Assembly: GCA_044344145.1 (NCBI GenBank)
Contig: JBIJDM010000076.1
Coordinates: 1-10,974 of the forward strand
DNA: 10,974 nt
Source of the DNA: JBAXGE01 sp044344145
GTDB taxonomy: Bacteria; Planctomycetota; Phycisphaerae; WQYP01
Direction: 5' to 3'
Shown: positions 6,371 through 10,974 of the stretch, one piece after another
Layout: every line of letters begins with the position of its first letter
Numbering within the stretch: position 1 is the stretch's first letter
Program-made: the position numbers and the translations under genes
The notes under the pieces: generated by a model
Told to the model about the DNA's origin: nothing
Database searches by the model: none
The model's input: only the letters and a program-made list of their open reading frames with translations

Positions 6371-8380
6371 TTGCCTTTGTCAGAGTCTGTCCTGCCAACT
6401 TTAGCGGCACTGGAACCCCAGAAATCGGGGCCTGAGGTGCCTGCGCCGGAGGAATATTACGCGAATGCGGGGGTTGGTTTGGCCCTGCAATTACGCGTGG
6501 TCCTGCCGTTGACCATTGCGTTGCTGGCGCTCGCGGTCATTATTAAATATGCCGCACCCGAACAGGAGCCCGTGGCTTGGGGGCTGGGGCTGGCGGGGGC
6601 CTTGATTGCCGGCGGGCCGATTATCTGGGGGGCCCTGAAGGGGTTGGCCTCAGGTAAAACGGATGTCAACGAACTGGTGGCCATGGCCATCATCGGGGCC
6701 ATCGCGCTGGGGTGGTATGTCGAAGCCGGGATCGTGGCGCTGATTATGCAATTGGGCGCGCTGATCGAAGGCGTAGCCACCGAAAAGGCTCGCAAGGCGG
6801 TTTTGGCCCTGCAAAAACTCGCCCCCAGCGTGGCGCTGGTCCGGCGGGGTGGCCGCGAACAAGCCATCGCCGCGGATGCCATTGCCGTGGGCGATATCCT
6901 CATCATCCGCCCCGGCGACCGCATCGGCGCCGATGGCAATATCCTGACCGGCAGCACCAGTCTGGACGAATCCTCCATCACCGGCGAATCGGTGCCGGTG
7001 GATAAAACCGTCGGGGCGCAAGTGCTGGCGGGGACTATGAATCTGACCGGGGCCATCGAGGTAGAGGTGCACCGCGTGGGGGCCCAATCCGCGTTGGGCC
7101 AGACCATTGCCCTAGTCCGTCGAGCCCAGCAATTCCAACCCCGCGCCATCCGCGCGGCGGAAATCTTCTTTGCCTATTACACGCCCATCATGCTGGCGTT
7201 TTCGCTGGTGGTGCTGTGGGTTACGCGCGATCCCAACCGGCTGGTGACGCTGTGGGTGGTGGGTTGCCCCGCCGAAGTGTTGTTGGCCAGTCCGCTGGCC
7301 ATCGTGGTGACGCTGGCCCGCGCCAGCCGCAGCGGGATCCAGGTCAAGGCCGGCCCGTTCGTGGAAGCCTCCGCGAATCTCAATACCGTGGTCTTCGACA
7401 AGACCGGCACGCTGACCACCGGGCAATTCATCGTCGCCGAAGTCCGACCCGCGGGGGATATCAGTGCGGAAGAATTGCTGACGCTGGCCGCCGGGATCGA
7501 AAGCCGCTCGACGCATCCGCTGGCGGTGGCGATTGTCACGCATGTGCGGAAGCTCGGTCTGACGCCGGTACGCGTGGATGAAGTCAATGTACGCGAGGGG
7601 CTGGGGCTGGAAGCCCGCGTGAACGGTGAGGAAGTCATGGTCGGTTCGCTGCGGGCGGTGCCCGAATATTTGCGTACCCAGGCGCAGGCGTTGGAACCCG
7701 CCGATGTGACATTGCCGCTGGTGGGGGTGTTTGTGGTCCGGGCGGGGGTGTTGCTGGGGGTATTGTTGCTGACCGATGAAATTCGTCCCGAAGCCGCCCG
7801 CACCATCAAGCGGTTGCGGGCCCTGGGCGTGCGCCGTGTGGCGATGTTGACCGGCGACCGCAAACGCAGCGCGGAACTGGTGGGCCGGGCCGTGGGGTGT
7901 GATGATATTTATTCCGAGCTCTTGCCCGGCCAGAAGGTGGACATCGTCCGGCAACTGCAGCGCGGCAACCGGGGCGTGGCGATGGTGGGCGATGGCATTA
8001 ACGATGCCCCGTCGCTGGCGGCCGCCAGTGTGGGCATCGCCATGGGCGTGCGCGGCACGGATGTGGCGATATCCGCCGCCGATGCTATTCTGCTCAAAGA
8101 TGATCTCACCCGCGTGCCGTTGCTGATTTATCTGGCCCGGCAGACGCGCTCGGCCATTTTTCAGAATTTGGCCCTCGCCATCGGCTTTGCCGTGATCGAA
8201 GCCACCGGCGCTGCCTTCGGCCTGATCGGCCCGGTGGCCGCAGCGCTCATCCATGTGGTGGGGGTGGTGGTGATTGTAGTCAACTCGATCCGTCTGGCCG
8301 GCACGCCCGGCCGGTCGCGCACGCTCAGTCCGGTGGTGCGGGAACAACCCATTGTCGTCCCCCCGGCCAGCACTATATAA
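6371..8380 (+). CDS. Atypical P1B-like metal ATPase with CPA membrane motif
   Basis: This inner-membrane P-type ATPase is related to heavy-metal pumps; its substrate is uncertain. In the 669-residue product from TTG 6371: no HMA domain or Cys/His-rich tail; hydrophobic segments near 41-60, 69-90 and 101-134; actuator TGES at 204-207; membrane segments near 266-285 and 291-316 with GCPAEVLLASP; phosphorylated Asp343 in DKTGT; ESRSTHPLA with HP at 382-383; LTGD near 493; GDGINDAP at 540-547; two final helices ending HVVGVVVIVVNSIRL. The catalytic cytoplasmic machinery is intact and the HP segment resembles Zn/Cd/Co pumps. The metal motif is CPA (299-301), not CPC or SPC, and the last helix lacks the usual polar ligands apart from His628. 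The start is uncertain: a stop at 6350-6352 makes TTG 6371 the first option, without a strong ribosome site; GTG 6437 is possible. The HflK-like gene follows with a ribosome site overlapping this stop. Confidence 0.88.
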   Translation: MPLSESVLPTLAALEPQKSGPEVPAPEEYYANAGVGLALQLRVVLPLTIALLALAVIIKYAAPEQEPVAWGLGLAGALIAGGPIIWGALKGLASGKTDVNELVAMAIIGAIALGWYVEAGIVALIMQLGALIEGVATEKARKAVLALQKLAPSVALVRRGGREQAIAADAIAVGDILIIRPGDRIGADGNILTGSTSLDESSITGESVPVDKTVGAQVLAGTMNLTGAIEVEVHRVGAQSALGQTIALVRRAQQFQPRAIRAAEIFFAYYTPIMLAFSLVVLWVTRDPNRLVTLWVVGCPAEVLLASPLAIVVTLARASRSGIQVKAGPFVEASANLNTVVFDKTGTLTTGQFIVAEVRPAGDISAEELLTLAAGIESRSTHPLAVAIVTHVRKLGLTPVRVDEVNVREGLGLEARVNGEEVMVGSLRAVPEYLRTQAQALEPADVTLPLVGVFVVRAGVLLGVLLLTDEIRPEAARTIKRLRALGVRRVAMLTGDRKRSAELVGRAVGCDDIYSELLPGQKVDIVRQLQRGNRGVAMVGDGINDAPSLAAASVGIAMGVRGTDVAISAADAILLKDDLTRVPLLIYLARQTRSAIFQNLALAIGFAVIEATGAAFGLIGPVAAALIHVVGVVVIVVNSIRLAGTPGRSRTLSPVVREQPIVVPPASTI

Positions 8381-8383
8381 GGA
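8379..8383 (+). promoter_or_regulatory. Ribosome binding site deciding the HflK-like start
   Basis: AAGGA overlaps the TAA stop of the ATPase (8378-8380) and is 9 nt before GTG 8393. The upstream in-frame TTG at 8384 directly abuts this site and would be too close, so GTG 8393 is preferred. The arrangement suggests coupled translation. Confidence 0.5.
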
Positions 8384-8392
8384 TTGCCGTCT

Positions 8393-10393
8393 GTGAAACG
8401 CGCCCAGTGGATAACCTTGCTCTGCTTCGTCCTGATGGGGGCCATTGCCGGCACCATGTTGATCGGCGGTCTGCGCTATCAGGCCACGGGCTTCTGGGTG
8501 GGGATGTTGGTGGCGCTGGCCCAGTGTGCCCAGTTGGGCATCGCGTGGTGGGGCCTGCGCACGTCCAGTCAACAACAGGATTACGCCCAGACCGAGGCTC
8601 CGCACGACGGCCCGCAGGCCGCGGGCGTGGGCATGATCCCCGCCGCGGGTTTCCGTATGAGCTATGCCGCCGATATCGCCCCGCCGGCCGTGGTGGCCGA
8701 ACCGGGCACCACCACCGCAGCGATGGAAATCAGTTTCCAACGCGTGGTCGCCCTGCTCAACGCGGGCTTTACCTTGCTGCTGGCTTTGGTGGGCGCATGG
8801 GTGGTATGGAGTGCATTTGCCAATGTTGAAGCGGGCAAAGAACTACCGATTTCCGGTACGCCGTTGGATGAACTGTCGGTGGTGCTGGCCGTGGGCACCG
8901 CGGGGTTGTATGTCGGTTTACATTATTACGCCCGCATCAGGCGGCAGACGGAATTTTTCGGCGAGGCCGCCCGCAGCGTGCTGTCGTACAACTGGCTGGG
9001 GATGGTGTTGCTGGGTACGGCGCTGGTCATGGGGTGGTTGAAATTTAACTACGTGGGCGAACTGGCCGGGGTGGTGGCGCTGACGCTGCTGTTCCTGCAG
9101 GGGTTGGAATTGATTGTGGGCGCCATCCGCGATTACACCGTGGTGGAAGAAAGCGATCAGGAGCCTATTGATCTGGATGTTACCCCGCTGTTCCCGATGA
9201 TTACCAGCACCTGGCTGGCGGGGCTGCGGATGGTGTTGGTGCATAGCGTGGGCCTGGCCGGTCAGGGTGATGACGATGGCGTGATTGCCCGGCTGATGCC
9301 GCGGGTGCTGGTGGCCGGGGCGGTGGTGGCGCTGCTGCTGACGTGTGTGCATGTGGTGCCCTCTGGCGAGGTGGCCATCCGCGAGCGGCTGGGTTATGCC
9401 ACGGAACAGGAAATATCTGAACCGCTGGCCGCGGGGCTGCATTTTACGCTGCCATGGCCGATTGATACGCTGGTCCGCATTCCCGTCACGCGGGTGCGCG
9501 AGGAAACTTTGGGCCGCGATTTCGCACAGGATAAAGACCGGCTGAATCGGATTCAGGATGCGTTCTGGACGACCCGCGCGCTGGCCCCCGAAGAAGAATA
9601 TGCCACCGGCGACCGCGAACCACGGACCGGCGGCGCTGCGCCGCAATTGCTGGGCGTACGGGCGCGGGTGCTCTGGCAGGTACGCGATCCTGGGGCTTAT
9701 TATCGCCATCTGACCGCGCGCGAATTTGTCGAAGCCGCCCGGCCGGGCGCCGCCGCGTATGTGCGGCCCACCGCCGAAGCCGTGGTGCAGCGGATCACGC
9801 GCACGGCGCTGATGCGGGCTCTGGCGGAATTGACGTTGCAGGATTTGCTCGGGCGCGAACGCTCGGAAGTGGTCACCGCATTACGCACGAAATTGCAGGA
9901 ACGTTTGGATGCCTTGGATATTGGCGTGCAGATTGATCAGGTGATTCTACGGGACGTTTATCCGCCGATCGGGTTTATGCCGCGCGAACTGGCCAACGGC
10001 ACCGAGTTGGGCCCAGCCCACGCGTTTGCCGATGTGGTGATCAAACGGGAAAAGATGGACGAAGTGATCAACGATGCCCGCGCCGAAGCCACCGGCAAGC
10101 TCAATCGCACCACCGGCGATGTGGCCAGTCTCATGGCGGATGCCCAGACCTATGCCACCACCCGGCTGAATGTCGCCCAGGGCGAAGCCCAGCGGATTGT
10201 GGCCCTGAGCCGCGCGTTTGCCCGCGATCCGGAATTGGCCCGCTATCGCATGAGTACACCGATCATGGAGCAAATGCTGCCCGATGTAAACAAACTGATT
10301 CTGGGCCGGGGTGTGACCCCGCCCGATGTGTGGCAGCTCGAAAAAGATGGCAGTTTTATCCCCGGCCAGCCGATGGCGGCGCCGCGTCCGTAA
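8393..10393 (+). CDS. HflK-like SPFH/band-7 protein with a multi-spanning membrane N-terminal extension
   Basis: This is a membrane scaffold or regulator of the stomatin/prohibitin/flotillin/HflK superfamily. The 666-residue protein, from GTG 8393, has hydrophobic segments near residues 6-27, 33-55, 119-142, 160-180, 198-215, 222-245 and 304-321. The SPFH domain follows directly: VVPSGEVAIRERLG, then GLHFTLPWPIDTLVRI (about 348-363), a VRARVLWQVRDPGAYY strand-turn, and LTLQDLLGRER (about 480). A long helical, partly coiled-coil tail (about 540-610) has an AEATGKLNRTTGDVASLMADAQ stretch and the NVAQGEAQRIVAL segment typical of HflK. A typical HflK has one N-terminal membrane segment and about 300-420 residues, so some 300 residues here are an extra membrane module that I do not recognise. 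It begins 12 bp after the ATPase stop and is followed 18 bp later by the HflC-like gene, as hflK precedes hflC elsewhere. FtsH, the usual HflKC partner, is not in the window. Confidence 0.87.
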   Translation: MKRAQWITLLCFVLMGAIAGTMLIGGLRYQATGFWVGMLVALAQCAQLGIAWWGLRTSSQQQDYAQTEAPHDGPQAAGVGMIPAAGFRMSYAADIAPPAVVAEPGTTTAAMEISFQRVVALLNAGFTLLLALVGAWVVWSAFANVEAGKELPISGTPLDELSVVLAVGTAGLYVGLHYYARIRRQTEFFGEAARSVLSYNWLGMVLLGTALVMGWLKFNYVGELAGVVALTLLFLQGLELIVGAIRDYTVVEESDQEPIDLDVTPLFPMITSTWLAGLRMVLVHSVGLAGQGDDDGVIARLMPRVLVAGAVVALLLTCVHVVPSGEVAIRERLGYATEQEISEPLAAGLHFTLPWPIDTLVRIPVTRVREETLGRDFAQDKDRLNRIQDAFWTTRALAPEEEYATGDREPRTGGAAPQLLGVRARVLWQVRDPGAYYRHLTAREFVEAARPGAAAYVRPTAEAVVQRITRTALMRALAELTLQDLLGRERSEVVTALRTKLQERLDALDIGVQIDQVILRDVYPPIGFMPRELANGTELGPAHAFADVVIKREKMDEVINDARAEATGKLNRTTGDVASLMADAQTYATTRLNVAQGEAQRIVALSRAFARDPELARYRMSTPIMEQMLPDVNKLILGRGVTPPDVWQLEKDGSFIPGQPMAAPRP

Positions 10394-10411
10394 CTGGAAA
10401 TGGAAGGCTTT

Positions 10412-10974
10412 ATGCGTAAAACAATCTTATATGCCCTCGCGGGAATCCTGCTGGTGGTGATGACGTGTCTGTTGTGCACGTACATCCGCCGGCCGTATGA
10501 AGAAGTGGTGGTGGACCGCTTCGGCAGTCTGGTCGAAGCCCCCACGGCGCTGGCCTATAACTGGCATGTGTGCCTGCCCACGGACCGGCTGGTGCGGATT
10601 GATACGCGTATGCAACTGGCCGAAACCGCGCTGGAACCGGTGAATGCCGGCGGTGAACCGCTGAATATTCAAGCCTTCGCGCTCTGGCAGGTGGATAACG
10701 CCAAGCTTTATTACCAGCGTTTACAGGCCAACGATGGCACCGCCCAGCGGCGCATCACGGAAAAAGTCGCCGCCCTGACCAAGAGCATGATCCAGCAATA
10801 CCGCATGGATGATCTGTTCAACGCCGATGCCGGGAAAATCAAACTCGGTGTATTAGAACAGCAGATCGCCACGGCGGCGGATCGCGATTTGAAGGATTTG
10901 GGCCTACGTGTCCGCAAGGTGGGCATCCCGCGTATCAGCTTCCCGCCCACGGCGGCGGAATCGGTCTATAAACG
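10412..10974 (+). CDS. HflC-like SPFH/band-7 protein (3' end outside window)
   Basis: The frame is open from ATG 10412 to the right edge (187 full codons). It starts MRKTILYALAGILLVVMTCLLC, one membrane anchor, then the SPFH pattern YEEVVVDRFGSL, YNWHVCLPTDRLVRIDTR (about 50-67), the strand ALWQVDNAKLYYQRL (about 90-104), a helix with QQYRMDDLFN, and a segment ending RISFPPTAAESVYKR. That final element corresponds to the (I/L)xxPxxxxESVYxRM motif of HflC, so the missing part should begin with the coiled-coil tail. GGAAGG at 10402-10407 lies 4 nt before the ATG; an alternative ATG at 10400 is in frame but lacks a site. Together with the preceding HflK-like protein it probably forms a hetero-oligomeric ring in the inner membrane. 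Partner assignment to the upstream ATPase is inferred from operon structure. Confidence 0.85.
   Translation, partial: MRKTILYALAGILLVVMTCLLCTYIRRPYEEVVVDRFGSLVEAPTALAYNWHVCLPTDRLVRIDTRMQLAETALEPVNAGGEPLNIQAFALWQVDNAKLYYQRLQANDGTAQRRITEKVAALTKSMIQQYRMDDLFNADAGKIKLGVLEQQIATAADRDLKDLGLRVRKVGIPRISFPPTAAESVYK

Noticed and set aside
6195..6410. Small frames on both strands across the leader of the ATPase operon
   Set aside because: Translations are low-complexity without recognisable motifs, no ribosome site precedes them, and they overlap the ATPase N-terminus.
8384..8392. TTG at 8384 as start of the HflK-like protein
   Set aside because: The AAGGA site at 8379-8383 directly abuts this codon; GTG 8393 has correct spacing and begins a normal membrane anchor.
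7112..8740. 542-residue minus-strand open frame across the second ATPase
   Set aside because: It lies antisense to a clear P-type ATPase, is rich in His, Gln, Arg and Gly as expected from a GC-rich shadow frame, and shows no domain motif.
1..10974. CRISPR arrays, tRNA/rRNA genes, insertion sequences, prophage genes
   Set aside because: No regularly spaced short repeats, no tRNA-like cloverleaf or rRNA-like stretch, and no transposase, integrase or phage structural motif were seen on either strand.

Overview
The window looks like chromosomal DNA from a GC-rich, Gram-negative-type bacterium. The best guess is the PVC superphylum, probably Verrucomicrobiota. This rests mainly on the style of the secreted BspA-like leucine-rich-repeat protein: a 'YTVTAGKVTITKYKG'-type opening, GVLL(D/N)-QT cassettes, and a YYL-(n)-GWG C-terminus. 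That combination is frequent in this group. This is inference from remembered family patterns; no marker gene is present. I see no tRNA, rRNA, CRISPR array or insertion sequence.

Layout. (1) 1-65, minus strand: the first codons of a divergent gene with a Pro/Thr-rich N-terminus, running off the left edge. (2) 133-3335, plus strand: a canonical Cu(I)-exporting P1B-1 ATPase (CopA type), then 38 bp later a PfkB-family phosphosugar kinase of the 1-phosphofructokinase/tagatose-6-phosphate kinase type. (3) 3363-4919, minus strand: a secreted BspA-like LRR protein, convergent with the kinase. (4) 4920-5258: an AT-richer divergent intergenic region with a perfect 10-bp inverted repeat and a spaced direct repeat. 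(5) 5259-6047, plus strand: an AT-richer gene joining an N-terminal HARE-HTH DNA-binding domain to a C-terminal GIY-YIG nuclease domain, a likely acquired DNA-targeting or defence-type gene. (6) 6048-6370: a non-coding stretch, probably the promoter and leader of the next operon, with inverted repeats. (7) 6371 to the right edge, plus strand: a tight three-gene operon. It encodes an atypical P1B-like ATPase whose membrane metal motif reads CPA instead of CPC, an HflK-like SPFH protein with a roughly 300-residue multi-spanning N-terminal extension, and an HflC-like SPFH protein cut by the window end.

How the genes may work together. The first ATPase should remove Cu(I) from the cytoplasm. The final operon is the most unusual part: a P-type pump lacking the usual metal-binding residues is co-transcribed with an HflK/HflC-like pair. 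SPFH proteins form large membrane assemblies that scaffold or regulate partners (E. coli HflK/HflC enclose FtsH). A plausible inference is a pump held or regulated within an SPFH microdomain, possibly with an altered substrate. The HARE-HTH/GIY-YIG gene appears to be a separate, solitary insertion between the LRR gene and this operon.
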